Below, piece by piece: positions 44,762-54,115 of a stretch of 64,000 nucleotides of DNA (positions are counted from its first letter, which is position 1; each line of letters starts with the position of its first letter). The notes below the pieces were generated by a model. It worked only from the letters and a program-made list of their open reading frames with translations. It was not told the DNA's origin and did no database searches. The stretch is from Erythrobacter sp. (GTDB lineage: Bacteria > Pseudomonadota > Alphaproteobacteria > Sphingomonadales > Sphingomonadaceae), in NCBI RefSeq assembly GCF_030066995.1, contig NZ_JASJAP010000002.1, forward strand, positions 412,044 through 476,043, written 5' to 3'. The translations under genes and the position numbers were made by a program.

Positions 44762-45715
44762 CTAAGCGCGCGGCGATCGCGCGGCGTTTCCGGCAAACGC
44801 GCTGATGGTCGCCGCCAGATCGCGCCGCTTGCGCCAGGGCGAGGCAAGGGAAATCAGCGGATCGTTGTGGTTCATGTCGGGAAAGAGCCGCAAGGTCGCC
44901 GCGCCCCCGGCCGTCTCGATCAGCGCGGCCAGCTCACGCGAATTGCGCGGGCGCACCAGCGTGTCTTTCTCGCCGTGGATCAGCAGAGCCGGCGCGGCGT
45001 CTGCGCGAACGTGATTGAAGACCTGCGTTGCTTCGGGATCGGGCGCGTTGCCAAAGGCTGCGATCGTGGATTCGCTGTCGAACGGGTAGAAATCATACGG
45101 ACCCGAAAGCCCGATGACACCGCGCAGCGCGTTGGCGCCCAGCTCATCCAGCCACCGACAATCGAGCGCGCTCATCACGACATTGTAGGCGCCCGCCGAA
45201 TGCCCCATCACGACGATCCGGTCGGGGTCGCCGCCATATCGAGCGATCGTCTCACGGGTCCAGCCGATGGCACGAGCGGTATCCTCGATCATGGCCGGGT
45301 AGGCGCCGTCGGATCCGCCGTCTTTTACCAGACGGTATCCTGCCAGGACCACAACGAACCCTTGTGGTACAAAGGCGCGAGCGATGAAGCCGTAATCTTC
45401 GGGATCGCCCGAGCGCCAGCTGCCGCCATGCGCAAAGAGCAGGACCGGAAGGCCCATGTTCGCGTTGGGGCCCGGGTCGGGGTGCGAGTCCGGGTCTACC
45501 ACGGCGTCGCTCGGTCCCCACACGATGAGTTTTTGCGCGGGATGATCGCCGGTGGAAATCCGCGCCAGCCGGATCACGCCTCGCGTGTTTCCGGTCAGAT
45601 AGTCAACCGCATTGAGAACCGCCGGCCCGTTGCGCGCGATGGCAAGCTGCAGGGCCACGCCGCCGAAAGCGAAGACTATGACAAAGGAGCCCAGCGTCCA
45701 CAGGATCATACGCAA
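44762..45715 (-). CDS. Alpha/beta hydrolase (carboxylesterase-like)
   Basis: 317 residues with an N-terminal membrane anchor (MILWTLGSFVIVFAFGGVAL). Oxyanion FAHGGSWRSGD, nucleophile elbow VVMGHSAGAYNVV with the catalytic Ser, acid region LLIHGEKDTLVRP and catalytic His region in FPDMNHNDPL. The HGGSW/GHSAGA pair places it in the hormone-sensitive-lipase/arylformamidase-like group. Substrate unknown. Confidence 0.9.
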   Translation of the reverse strand: MRMILWTLGSFVIVFAFGGVALQLAIARNGPAVLNAVDYLTGNTRGVIRLARISTGDHPAQKLIVWGPSDAVVDPDSHPDPGPNANMGLPVLLFAHGGSWRSGDPEDYGFIARAFVPQGFVVVLAGYRLVKDGGSDGAYPAMIEDTARAIGWTRETIARYGGDPDRIVVMGHSAGAYNVVMSALDCRWLDELGANALRGVIGLSGPYDFYPFDSESTIAAFGNAPDPEATQVFNHVRADAAPALLIHGEKDTLVRPRNSRELAALIETAGGAATLRLFPDMNHNDPLISLASPWRKRRDLAATISAFAGNAARSPRA

Positions 45716-45773
45716 ACTCGGGAAACCTCTGGCAAAAAGCGCTTGCCGGAGGCCCTAGCGAGGAAAGCCGCGC

Positions 45774-47540
45774 CTAGCCAACCAGTTTGCGCGCCGCCCG
45801 CTCGATCATCGCGGTGTCGTCGGCAATTTCGCCGACCACGTCGATCTCTCCCTCGCCGCCACGGCGGACCATGACCAGGGAAAATTCGGGCCCGTCCTTG
45901 GCAAGCGCTTCGAGCGTCAGGGCTTCGAGTTCGCGCAGCTTTTGCGCCAGAGCGGCGCGGATGGTGTGCTCGGGCTCGACGGTCTTGCCGGCCTCTTCGC
46001 GGCGCAGTCGGCGCTCGGCGTTGACCACGCCCTTGAGGCCGCCCTCGGCCTCTTTGAGAAAGTCAGCCAGCGCGCCGCGCTCCAGTTCGAGGCGATGCGC
46101 GTGATTGAGCACGGCTGCGTATTCGGTGAGACGCGTCTTGTCGTAATCGCTGCCGAAGACGAGCTTGACGACCGGGGTCATCGGCGCGCGATCCTGCACG
46201 GTCAGGCCGCTGTCCTCGATCAGCCTTTCGTACTCCTCGGAGGCGTCTTGCGCGGCGAGCGAGAAATCGTAGGCGCGACCGACCGCCGCGTAGAGCGCCT
46301 GCCGGCTGCGGTCTTCCGACGCGCGCGCGGTGCGAGCGAGCTCGCGCGCCGAGGCGAGGCAATCGAGCAAGCCGGCGTCCTCGGGCAGGTCTTCAGCGAT
46401 GTCGGCCGCCCCGTCTTCAGCCAGCACGTTTTCAGCGGCCCCGTCTTCAGCCAGCACGTCGTCATCTGCTGGCGTGGGGGGTTCGAGCGTGATCGGAGGC
46501 GCAGCGGGCTGCGCCGGATCGGGCTCGGGCGCTTCGGGGACGCTGTAGTCCGACGGGTCGAACTTGTCCGCGTCGAGATCGACGGCCTTCTTGGCGGGCG
46601 CTTCGATGTAATCGGACAGCGAGGCAAAGTTGTACGAGATCCCATCGTCCTCTTCATCTTCGAGGTCCGCGTCGGGATCATCGAGCGCGTATTGACCAAA
46701 ATCAGGCGATGGGAGGTCGCTTTTGGCCCCGTCCGTCGCCGCGTCGCTCAATTCATTGTCGGACGCGTTGAATTCGGCGACGTTGTCGCTTTCGAGTTCG
46801 GCGTTGAGCTCCAGAGCGTCGTCCTCCTCGCCCGCTTCGTGCGCCGGGGAATCGGCCCAATCGGCGATGGGATCGGCGTGATGGCGAGCCGGGCTTGGAG
46901 CGCCGCCTTCCTCATCGGCTTCGAGCGCCTGGTCGATTTCAAGCAGAAGCTCGTCGGCGGTGGCCGCGTCGGCCATCTCCTTCCAGTTGATCACGCCGTA
47001 GATGAAATCGATGCTTTCATCGTCGCTCGAAAAGGGGAGCAGGATGCCGCGATACAGGATCGAGACGCCGCGCTGGTTCACGAATTCGGCCTCGAATCCG
47101 ATCGGCGCCTGGTTCGCCATGATTTGCAGGTAGTGATCGGTGATGCGGCTCAAAAGCGAGCGCGCGGGTACATCCGAAAGGCGTTCGATCGGCATCGGCG
47201 CGCCGCATTCATCGGCGAGGGTCGAGCCGAGATATTGCACGACCGGGTCTTCGATGCCGGCGGAAAAATCGAGCAGCACCGAATGCGGCCCAAAGTCGGG
47301 CAGATGCTCGGGTTCGAGGTCTTCGATGGAGGGAAAGGTGCGGTCGCCCAGCAGGCTGGCCCAATGGTTGTACGCGCGCACTTGCATGCGGCGCTCATCC
47401 TGGCCGATGGAGGCGGGAGGCAGGTCTCGCGATCCCCCTTCGGCCTCGTTTTCCTCGCCCAGGTCATGGATGTCTTCGAAGTCGGGACGATCTTCGTTTC
47501 CGTCCGAACCGAATGCCCCGCGCAGCGTGTCCATGGCCAT
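45774..47540 (-). CDS. PAS-like (PAS_5-type) protein with long acidic linker
   Basis: 588 residues, no signal peptide. Residues about 50-195 resemble the PAS_5 family (AYNHWASLLGDRTFPSIEDLEPEHLPDF, VQYLGSTLADECG, FVNQRGVSILYRGILLPFSSD). Residues about 200-400 are strongly acidic and low-complexity, with two VLAEDGAA repeats. The C-terminal 190 residues are helical (ASARELARTARASEDRSRQALYAAVGRAYDF, NHAHRLELERGALADFLKEAEGG). An architecture for a cytoplasmic sensor/adaptor; partner unknown. Confidence 0.8.
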   Translation of the reverse strand: MAMDTLRGAFGSDGNEDRPDFEDIHDLGEENEAEGGSRDLPPASIGQDERRMQVRAYNHWASLLGDRTFPSIEDLEPEHLPDFGPHSVLLDFSAGIEDPVVQYLGSTLADECGAPMPIERLSDVPARSLLSRITDHYLQIMANQAPIGFEAEFVNQRGVSILYRGILLPFSSDDESIDFIYGVINWKEMADAATADELLLEIDQALEADEEGGAPSPARHHADPIADWADSPAHEAGEEDDALELNAELESDNVAEFNASDNELSDAATDGAKSDLPSPDFGQYALDDPDADLEDEEDDGISYNFASLSDYIEAPAKKAVDLDADKFDPSDYSVPEAPEPDPAQPAAPPITLEPPTPADDDVLAEDGAAENVLAEDGAADIAEDLPEDAGLLDCLASARELARTARASEDRSRQALYAAVGRAYDFSLAAQDASEEYERLIEDSGLTVQDRAPMTPVVKLVFGSDYDKTRLTEYAAVLNHAHRLELERGALADFLKEAEGGLKGVVNAERRLRREEAGKTVEPEHTIRAALAQKLRELEALTLEALAKDGPEFSLVMVRRGGEGEIDVVGEIADDTAMIERAARKLVG

Positions 47541-47653
47541 CTTTGCCCCTTCTTAGCGTGTGTGGGAAAGAGCTTTCGCGCGACGTGGTAAACATAGCGT
47601 TAAGCTGCGCCGGGATTGTCGCAGGTTTCGCCGTTATTCCGGCGGGATGTGTC

Positions 47654-48106
47654 CTACAGAAAGTAGCGCATCGCGATGGTAAGCTGCTGATCTTCGCCCT
47701 TGTGTTCGAACACGGCGTCTTCGAACTTGGGCGGCGCCATGCGCACCGGAGCATCGCGCGAGAAGCCATAGCCCTCCTTGGGCATCATGCCGAGGACGCG
47801 ATTGGCTTTGCCATCGTCGTTTTCATCGTGGAGCACGGCGATCCCGTAGGAACCTGGCTTGACCCCGGAAAACCGGATTGTGACGGTCTCGCCAGCCGGA
47901 ACCCTGACGCGCAGCGCCTCGGGGTCTTTCTTGCATCTCGGGAACGAGTCCTGATCGGCCGAGAGGCAGGCGCGCACCACGCCCTTGGAGGACCGGATAT
48001 CGGTAACCGTCACCACCACCTCGCCGGCCGCCGCCGGACTGGCCGCCAAGAGCGTGGGCGCCCACAGCGCCGCCGCGCCAAGTCCTTGGCCGGAAAGGCG
48101 CTTCAC
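47654..48106 (-). CDS. DUF2141 family exported protein
   Basis: 150 residues from GTG 48106 with AAGGAG upstream. Signal peptide up to AASPAAAGE. The mature part is the DUF2141 domain: VVVTVTDIRSSKGVVRACLS, GSYGIAVLHDENDDGKANRV and GYGFSRDAPVRMAPPKFEDAVFE, a beta-sandwich of unknown function. GTG start overlaps the hydroxylase stop, which decides the start. Confidence 0.9.
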   Translation of the reverse strand: MKRLSGQGLGAAALWAPTLLAASPAAAGEVVVTVTDIRSSKGVVRACLSADQDSFPRCKKDPEALRVRVPAGETVTIRFSGVKPGSYGIAVLHDENDDGKANRVLGMMPKEGYGFSRDAPVRMAPPKFEDAVFEHKGEDQQLTIAMRYFL

Positions 48107-48888
48107 GCCCGAACTCCTTGCGCGCTGCGGCGATGCGCCTCGGCGTCGGCCACAATCCGCAAGGACAGCCCCCGATCGGTCCCGCACACCCGGTCCCAGA
48201 AACGGAAATAGAGGCCGTAATTGCATCGATATTCCTCGTGATGCCGCTCGTGATGGCTGGCGGTTATCAGCCAACCGCCCAATCGCGAATGAACGAGCCA
48301 GCGCGGAAATATCTCCCAACCCATGTGGTTGGTCACGCCCATCACGCTCGCCACGATCAGCACGACGCCGAGCATGGCGATATGGATCGGCACGAAAAAG
48401 ACAAGGATCGGGATGACGATCGCCCCGCTCGCCGCTTCGATCGGATGAAAGCTCATCGCGGTCCAGACCGTGGGCGGGCGGCTGGCGTGATGCACCGCGT
48501 GGGCGAGGCGAAACAGGCGCGGTCGGTGCATGGCGCGGTGGCTCCAATAGAACCAGCTGTCCTGAACAACCAGGTAGAGAAACACCGAGAGCGGCAGGTA
48601 CCAGAGCGAATGGGCGCTCCAGTCGCTGTAGATCTGTGTCCAGCCGTGATGCCGCCAGCCCCAGATGATGAGACCGGTCGGCGCGCCGTAAATAAGCGCG
48701 GCGAGCATCGACCAGCGGATTTCGCGCGCAATCTGCACTCCCAGGCCTGCGTAGAGGCCTGGACGTCTGCGTTGCGTGGCAAAGGCAAAAACGCCGCTCG
48801 TCAGAAAATAGCGCGCTGCAACCATCGCTGTCATCGCCGCGCCTCCGGCAAGGGCCGCGAGCCAAATGGGGGTTTCCCCCGGTATCAC
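48103..48888 (-). CDS. Fatty acid hydroxylase / sterol desaturase family protein
   Basis: 261-residue integral membrane di-iron enzyme. Histidine clusters are complete: WSHRAMH, LAHAVHHASRP, FHPIEAA, TNHMGWE and ITASHHERHHEEYRCNYG. Several membrane spans. Sphingomonads use such enzymes on carotenoids and lipids, but the substrate here is unassigned. GTG start at 48888. Coupled to DUF2141. Confidence 0.9.
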   Translation of the reverse strand: MIPGETPIWLAALAGGAAMTAMVAARYFLTSGVFAFATQRRRPGLYAGLGVQIAREIRWSMLAALIYGAPTGLIIWGWRHHGWTQIYSDWSAHSLWYLPLSVFLYLVVQDSWFYWSHRAMHRPRLFRLAHAVHHASRPPTVWTAMSFHPIEAASGAIVIPILVFFVPIHIAMLGVVLIVASVMGVTNHMGWEIFPRWLVHSRLGGWLITASHHERHHEEYRCNYGLYFRFWDRVCGTDRGLSLRIVADAEAHRRSAQGVRA

Positions 48889-48980
48889 TGCCGCTTCTCC
48901 CTCACCGCGCCGGGTATGGAGCGTGTTCGCCGGAAAGGACAGCGCGGATTGCCGTTGCGGACTAAGACCAAAGTCGAATG

Positions 48981-49505
48981 TCAGCTGGCTGTGTCGATAT
49001 CGGCGCAGTGCGGATCGATCAGCGCGGTGTGTCGGCGCATGGCGAGCCGCGCCAGCCGTTCAACCTGCGCCTTGCGCCGCGCGGGGGCGAGGCGGGTCAG
49101 CGGCGCCTGGCGGACAATCTCGGCGTCGTAGCCATCTGCAACGATCACGCCGGTTTCGTCGGGCTGGAAGCCCGGGGTTGCGAGGGGCGAACGGTCGAGG
49201 CTCGGTGGAAGACCCCAGTAGAAACGGTCGCAAAAATCGAGATAGTCCGGCCATTTGGTGTCGCCGAGCAAATCGCCCCGCGCGACCTTGATCTCGACAA
49301 GGACAATAAGCCCCTTGGCATCGATACCCATAAGGTCCGCGCGGCGTGCGTTCTTCAGGGACACCTCTGGCAAGCACCAGATATCGTTGCGCGCGAACAA
49401 CCGCCCGATGCCCCGCGCGACATCGGCGGCGGTGTGCCCGGGCGGCATGGCCCCGGCATCACGGAGAGATTGCGAGGAAGGTTCGCGTGCCTGTGTTCCC
49501 GTCAT
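48981..49505 (-). CDS. mmcB: MmcB family DNA repair protein
   Basis: 174 residues. Matches the MmcB family (DNA-damage-induced, linked to mitomycin C resistance in Caulobacter): NDIWCLPEVSLKNARRADLMGID, VLVEIKVARGDLLGDTKWPDYLDFCDRFYWGLPPSL and ETGVIVADGYDAEIVR. The D..EIK element is of PD-(D/E)XK nuclease type. Standard length; the N-terminal 25 residues are disordered. Confidence 0.9.
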   Translation of the reverse strand: MTGTQAREPSSQSLRDAGAMPPGHTAADVARGIGRLFARNDIWCLPEVSLKNARRADLMGIDAKGLIVLVEIKVARGDLLGDTKWPDYLDFCDRFYWGLPPSLDRSPLATPGFQPDETGVIVADGYDAEIVRQAPLTRLAPARRKAQVERLARLAMRRHTALIDPHCADIDTAS

Positions 49506-49592
49506 GCGCCCGGTCTGGAACAGAATAAGAACGCGGTCAAGCGCAATTGCCCGGCCCTGCGTGCGAAGCGCGAAAGCCTGTCTATCGGGCGT

Positions 49593-50057
49593 TCAGCGGT
49601 CGGCCAGGGCCAGAACCGCGCCGCGCGCGGTGTAAAACTCGCGCCACAGCGCCAGCGCGGGAGCGTTGGCCGAGGCGCCGCGCTGCCGCAGTGTTTCGAG
49701 CGCCGCCAGCCCGGGCCGCATCATCGCCTCGATATCGTCCACCCCTTGCCAGGCGAGTTCGCGTTGCCATTCGGTTGCGTCACCGATCTGCGCGGGGAAC
49801 GCGGCGAGCGGCCCCGTGAATGGTTCAGGCGAGAGCTGCGCAAGCTTGGCCACCTGCGCGGCGTGTTGATGCAGGTCTTCCCACTTGGCGGCGAGCGTTG
49901 CGGAGTGTCCACCGGTCGGTCCGTCTCCGCCCGGGCCCTGGCCGCCTGGGCCCTTGCCATCGGGGCCCTTGCCATCGGGGCCCTTGCCATCGGGGCCGGA
50001 TCCACCATCCGCTGTGTCGCGCATTGCGCGCGCTTGGTCGGGAGAAAGCGCAGACAT
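49593..50057 (-). CDS. Hypothetical protein with GPDGK repeats
   Basis: 154 residues. The N-terminal quarter has five tandem Gly-Pro pentapeptides (three GPDGK, then GPGGQ and GPGGD). The rest is a helical soluble domain (LAAKWEDLHQHAAQVAKLAQ, IEAMMRPGLAALETLRQRG). ATG 50057 is the start. No family recognised. The Gly/Pro repeats may be expanded DNA rather than a functional collagen-like segment. Confidence 0.7.
   Translation of the reverse strand: MSALSPDQARAMRDTADGGSGPDGKGPDGKGPDGKGPGGQGPGGDGPTGGHSATLAAKWEDLHQHAAQVAKLAQLSPEPFTGPLAAFPAQIGDATEWQRELAWQGVDDIEAMMRPGLAALETLRQRGASANAPALALWREFYTARGAVLALADR
49948..49992 (-). repeat. Three identical 15-bp tandem units
   Basis: GGGCCCTTGCCATCG repeats three times perfectly, encoding the GPDGK units of the preceding gene. 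Further diverged units follow on the same side. Confidence 0.85.
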
Positions 50058-50093
50058 GATCGCGTCTGCTAGCGCATCAGCCTTACCTGAGAG

Positions 50094-50558
<465 letters not shown>

Positions 50559-50564
50559 TACAGA

Positions 50565-50966
50565 GCGATTTTCCGGCGCTGAAGAGCTCGTAAACGATGT
50601 AGAGGAGCGCGACATTGCCGAGTGTCCATACACCGCCGCGAACAGCCGGGATGCCCAGGTAATAGAGAACCGCGAACGCGACCCTCGCAAGGATGTAGAC
50701 AAGGCCAGAGGTCAGCGCCGCACCAGCGTCCAGATCGGTCAGGGCAGCGACGCTCAGAACCGGGATGGCAAGACACCCGCTTTCGACTTGGTTCTGGAGA
50801 ATTCGCTCGACCCGAAGTCCAAAACGTGTCCGAGGTTTGCCGACTTGTCCCGGTTCGATGAAAAGCCATAGCTGAAACCGAAGTAGTAGTACGTGTAGAG
50901 CGCTTCGAAGAACACCAAGCAGGCAAAAATCAAGGCGTACAGAATAAGGAGGGTTTCAAAGGTCAT
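50565..50966 (-). pseudogene. MAPEG family protein, frameshifted
   Basis: From ATG 50966 (GGAGG upstream) the first frame gives MTFETLLILYALIFACLVFF, YTYYYFGFSYGFSSNRD, and stops at 50754. Another minus-strand frame then continues with RVERILQNQVESGCLAIPVL, SVAALTDLDAG, LTSGLVYILARVAFAVLYYL, GIPAVRGGVWTLGNVALLYI, which is the MAPEG core (RxxNxxE and the LARxxY/GIPxxR blocks). A frame change in about 50800-50880 therefore breaks the gene. A sequencing error is possible. It is followed by the recombinase scar. Confidence 0.65.
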
Positions 50967-51040
50967 AGAGGTTCCTCCAGTCCTATCGTTGGCCGGTTGC
51001 GATGCGGTGTTTCGGGCTAAGTTACGGGCGAGCCCACACC

Positions 51041-51643
51041 TCAAAGTCTTTTCGGATTGTGGCAGGTCGGCTTCAAAACGTTCGCGTTTCGCCGCCTTCG
51101 CCCCCCGACCGTTGAAGCGAGTTTCTTGATTCCGAAGTCCATGAAGATCTTCATCATGACCGGGAAAATGCGCCGCAATGCGATCCCCTTATAGTCGAGG
51201 TAGTGCGACCAAGTGAGCTGAGTTTTCCCTGGGAAGGTCTCAACAAGGTGCATAATCGCCACGTGATTTTCGATCGGCATCATAGCGTTCTTGATCGTGT
51301 ACACGCTCAAGCGAGGCGGATCGGAGTGCAAAAACGCTTCATCGAGCGTGCCCATTCCAATCGTCTGGCACATCCGTTTTGAGCCGACGTCACAACTGGC
51401 CACTGCGCCATCCGGGGTCTGCGAGTGGTGTCCACCGCGAATGTTCGGGAACCACTTTGCGATGTTGCTTGCGTTTGTGACCATCGGCCAAAGCTCACCT
51501 GGTGGAACATCGAATTCGTAGACGCCATGAAAGCGAAGCGGCGCGGATGTGAACTCGGCTATGTCAATGCCGGGTCGCAATGCAGGATTATTCGGCACCG
51601 CCTGGCGCCTTGAAGGAGAGGTTTCCGCAAAGGTTTCGATCAT
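51041..51643 (-). CDS. SRPBCC family protein
   Basis: 200 residues, no signal peptide. The START/SRPBCC fold is suggested by RFHGVYEFDVPPGELWPMVTNASNIAKWFPNI, SVYTIKNAMMPIENHVAIMHLVE and KTQLTWSHYLDYKGIALRRIFPVMMKIFMDFGIKKLA, a polyketide-cyclase-like pattern. It would bind a hydrophobic ligand. Divergent from the TetR gene and co-directional with the MAPEG gene, so likely controlled by that regulator. The C-terminal tail is basic. Confidence 0.85.
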   Translation of the reverse strand: MIETFAETSPSRRQAVPNNPALRPGIDIAEFTSAPLRFHGVYEFDVPPGELWPMVTNASNIAKWFPNIRGGHHSQTPDGAVASCDVGSKRMCQTIGMGTLDEAFLHSDPPRLSVYTIKNAMMPIENHVAIMHLVETFPGKTQLTWSHYLDYKGIALRRIFPVMMKIFMDFGIKKLASTVGGRRRRNANVLKPTCHNPKRL

Positions 51644-51728
51644 ACGCGCTTCTCCGTTCCATTTTCATTCTTGAGCATCGGGCCGCGCCTCGCGCCACAG
51701 TCGCCGTGATCGAACGGCTGCTAAACAT

Positions 51729-51788
51729 TGATTCATGAGTCAAGATAAATTGATTTTTTATCTCTGATGCATGAATCAGCAGGCACTT
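51729..51788. promoter_or_regulatory. Paired palindromes between TetR and SRPBCC genes
   Basis: TGATTCATGAGTCA (51729-51742) and TGATGCATGAATCA (51775-51788) are imperfect 14-bp palindromes, each close to the inverse of the other, 46 bases apart centre to centre. They lie in the shared divergent promoter region, as expected for a TetR operator pair. The stretch between them is AT-rich. Confidence 0.6.
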
Positions 51789-51837
51789 GGCGAGGCGGAT
51801 TTCTTGATATCCCGGTCAGGGAACATAAATTCTGCTC

Positions 51838-52440
51838 ATGAAAAGAGGCCCGGCACCAAGCTATTCACGTGACGCGGTTCTGGACGCCGCTACCGAGGTT
51901 TTCTGGGCGCGTGGCTATACCGATGCGAAGCTTGACGAGATCCTGGAGTTGACAGGTGTCGGCCGGCAGAGCCTCTATTCAGGTTTCGGCGACAAGCGGA
52001 CACTCTTCATTCAAGCGCTTGAAAGATATGTTGAAAATTTCATCGAACCGCGCGTCCTTTACCTCGAAGATGACGATAGTCATGATGGTCTTGGCGGTGT
52101 GCGCCAATTGATCGAAGAATGGAAGCAGGGCGTCGCGCTCGTGGATCGTCGAGGATGCTTGGTGGCAAATTCCTCGGCCGAGTTGGGGCGTCGCGGAGAC
52201 CGAGAGATTGAATCCCATCTCGCAAGCGCCCGACAGCGTGTCGAAGACGCGTTGGTGAAATGCCTGGATCGCGCAAAAACGCTCGGAACCTTGAGCCCGA
52301 ATGCCGATCCGACTGCAATTGCCAGGGTCGCATTGATGACAGCCGATGGCCTTTCGTGCGCGATGAAGACGACGACCAATCAGGCAGCCTATGGGGTTTC
52401 GACGCTTGATCAGCTGATGACCTTTATTGAAGGCGCGTGA
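51838..52440 (+). CDS. TetR/AcrR-family regulator
   Basis: 200 residues. N-terminal HTH: YSRDAVLDAATEVFWARGYTDAKLDEILELTGVGRQSLYSGFGDKRTLFIQALERYV; the C-terminal domain resembles TetR_C groups acting on electrophile/drug response (VDRRGCLVANSSAELGRRGDREIESHLASAR). Divergent from the SRPBCC gene with paired palindromes between, so probable autoregulated repressor. ATG 51838. Confidence 0.93.
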   Translation: MKRGPAPSYSRDAVLDAATEVFWARGYTDAKLDEILELTGVGRQSLYSGFGDKRTLFIQALERYVENFIEPRVLYLEDDDSHDGLGGVRQLIEEWKQGVALVDRRGCLVANSSAELGRRGDREIESHLASARQRVEDALVKCLDRAKTLGTLSPNADPTAIARVALMTADGLSCAMKTTTNQAAYGVSTLDQLMTFIEGA

Positions 52441-52525
52441 TGCCCTAGGGTGCCGGGCCTGTGAGGCGAACAGTCCTGAAGCACCGCCGAAGGCTCCAGC
52501 GCACCAGTGATCAATCAGCCCGAAC

Positions 52526-54115
52526 CTAATTAAACCCGTTTTGCGACAGGACATGCTGCAGGAGAGCTTTCACGTTATCCGTCATTCCCGGAGTGGCGTG
52601 AAGGATTCCCGCGATCGTAGTTCCCGGGAAGATACTTCTGATCCGCTCACTGGCAGCCGCTGCCTCTTTTGTGTGACCGGCGACAAAGATAATCGCCATC
52701 GACGCGACCATGACCATCAGATCTTCGTGGGGGGCCAAAAGCGCCTTTCGGGCCGCTTGCGCAGCGGACCGGATATCGCCGAGATTAAACAGCGAGATGG
52801 CTCGCGCCGTATGGGCCGAATAGCGCATCGGATCGCGCGGGCTCAGCGCCAGCGCAATATCGCTGTGCTCCAACGCTACTCCGAATGGGCCGGATAGCGA
52901 AAGCTGCGCCGCCATCTGCGTATGCGCCATGGCAAAGCTGGGCGAGAGTTCAATCGCCCGAGCAAACCAGTCCAATCCCTGATCGCGCTTTTGGCGCAAC
53001 GACAAAGCTCTACCCATTGCGAGGTTGGCTGACGGATCATCCGGGTCGGCATCTATTGCAGCCTCGGCCGAACGAAGCATCAACTCGGGACCATCTCCAG
53101 GATCATTCAGCGTCCTCTGCAACAGGAGCCACCAGTATGTGAAGGCCAGGCCTGCATGCGCTCTTGCGAAATGCCGATCGATTTTCACCGCCCGTCGAAA
53201 GTGCCTCTGCGCGAGCTCGTGGTTCACGATACCACTACGATAGATCAGCGAGCATCCCACATGGTAGGATTGCCAGGCCGTCAAATCATCGGGCGCTGTA
53301 AATCGCATACGCTCGACTTCGTTGCGCGGGATTTGCCGTTCGATCTCTTGAACGATGCACCCTACGATCTGGCTTCGAACTTCATGGATTGCCTGTGGCT
53401 CGATTTCGAACCGGTCCGTCCAGACCACACTTTCGCTTCGAGCATCGGCCAACTCAGTCGTGACCACGATTCTGGGCTGCGTCACATCGATCGCACCGGT
53501 GAGGACGTAATCGACACCCAACGTCTTGCGCAACGCCGAGGGCGATATCGCTCCGCCATTGAACTGAAAACTCGTCCCGCGCGCGATAACGCTCAGGAGC
53601 CGCAGGCGGGAAAGAGCGGCGATGATATCGTCCGGCAAACCCTGGCCCATCCCCGCCAAGGGAGATCGGATGGAGCCAATCAGGCGAAACGGCAAGACCG
53701 CCACGGAAGGCCGCTCGCCAATCTTGGATGGACGGTCTGGCTCCGAATTCGCCGGACCAGAAAGGACATCATTATCCTGGAGGCTTGCGGGCACGCGCAT
53801 CGAGCTGACAATTTCAGGTAGCAGCCGCCACCCCTTCCCATAGACCGTCGCGATCACGGATGGCGCACGCCCCGTGTCGCCAAACGCTTTGCGCAATCGT
53901 TTTATCTGGCTGAGAAGGGCTGCTTCCGAGACATGGCGACCGCCCCAGAGAGCTTCAACAACTTCTTCCTTGGTGAGCAGCCGCTGCGTGCCCTTCTTGA
54001 GCAGCAGATGAAGCAGGTCCTTCGTGCGTGGCTGCATGGGGACCGTCTTCCCATCGCCATCCGTTAGTTCAAAGCGGTCTGTATCAAATGCGAACGCACC
54101 AAACTGGTAAATCAC
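52526..54115 (-). CDS. OmpR-type winged-helix regulator with TolB-like and TPR domains
   Basis: 529 residues from GTG 54115. Residues 1-95 are a transcriptional regulatory C-terminal wHTH (FGAFAFDTDRFELTDGDGKTVPMQPRTKDLL, SEAALLSQIKRLRKAFGD, VIATVYGKGWRLL). Residues about 135-260 are a TolB N-terminal-like domain (PSVAVLPFRLIGS, LRKTLGVDYVLTGAIDV). The rest is a TPR array. CadC/HilA-like layout without a membrane span or receiver domain. Divergent from the giant autotransporter and the obvious candidate to control it. Confidence 0.88.
   Translation of the reverse strand: MIYQFGAFAFDTDRFELTDGDGKTVPMQPRTKDLLHLLLKKGTQRLLTKEEVVEALWGGRHVSEAALLSQIKRLRKAFGDTGRAPSVIATVYGKGWRLLPEIVSSMRVPASLQDNDVLSGPANSEPDRPSKIGERPSVAVLPFRLIGSIRSPLAGMGQGLPDDIIAALSRLRLLSVIARGTSFQFNGGAISPSALRKTLGVDYVLTGAIDVTQPRIVVTTELADARSESVVWTDRFEIEPQAIHEVRSQIVGCIVQEIERQIPRNEVERMRFTAPDDLTAWQSYHVGCSLIYRSGIVNHELAQRHFRRAVKIDRHFARAHAGLAFTYWWLLLQRTLNDPGDGPELMLRSAEAAIDADPDDPSANLAMGRALSLRQKRDQGLDWFARAIELSPSFAMAHTQMAAQLSLSGPFGVALEHSDIALALSPRDPMRYSAHTARAISLFNLGDIRSAAQAARKALLAPHEDLMVMVASMAIIFVAGHTKEAAAASERIRSIFPGTTIAGILHATPGMTDNVKALLQHVLSQNGFN

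Noticed and set aside
45942..47591. Plus-strand open frame of 549 codons opposite the PAS-like gene.
   Set aside because: Low-complexity mirror of the acidic linker; the minus strand has the PAS-like sequence and a plausible start.
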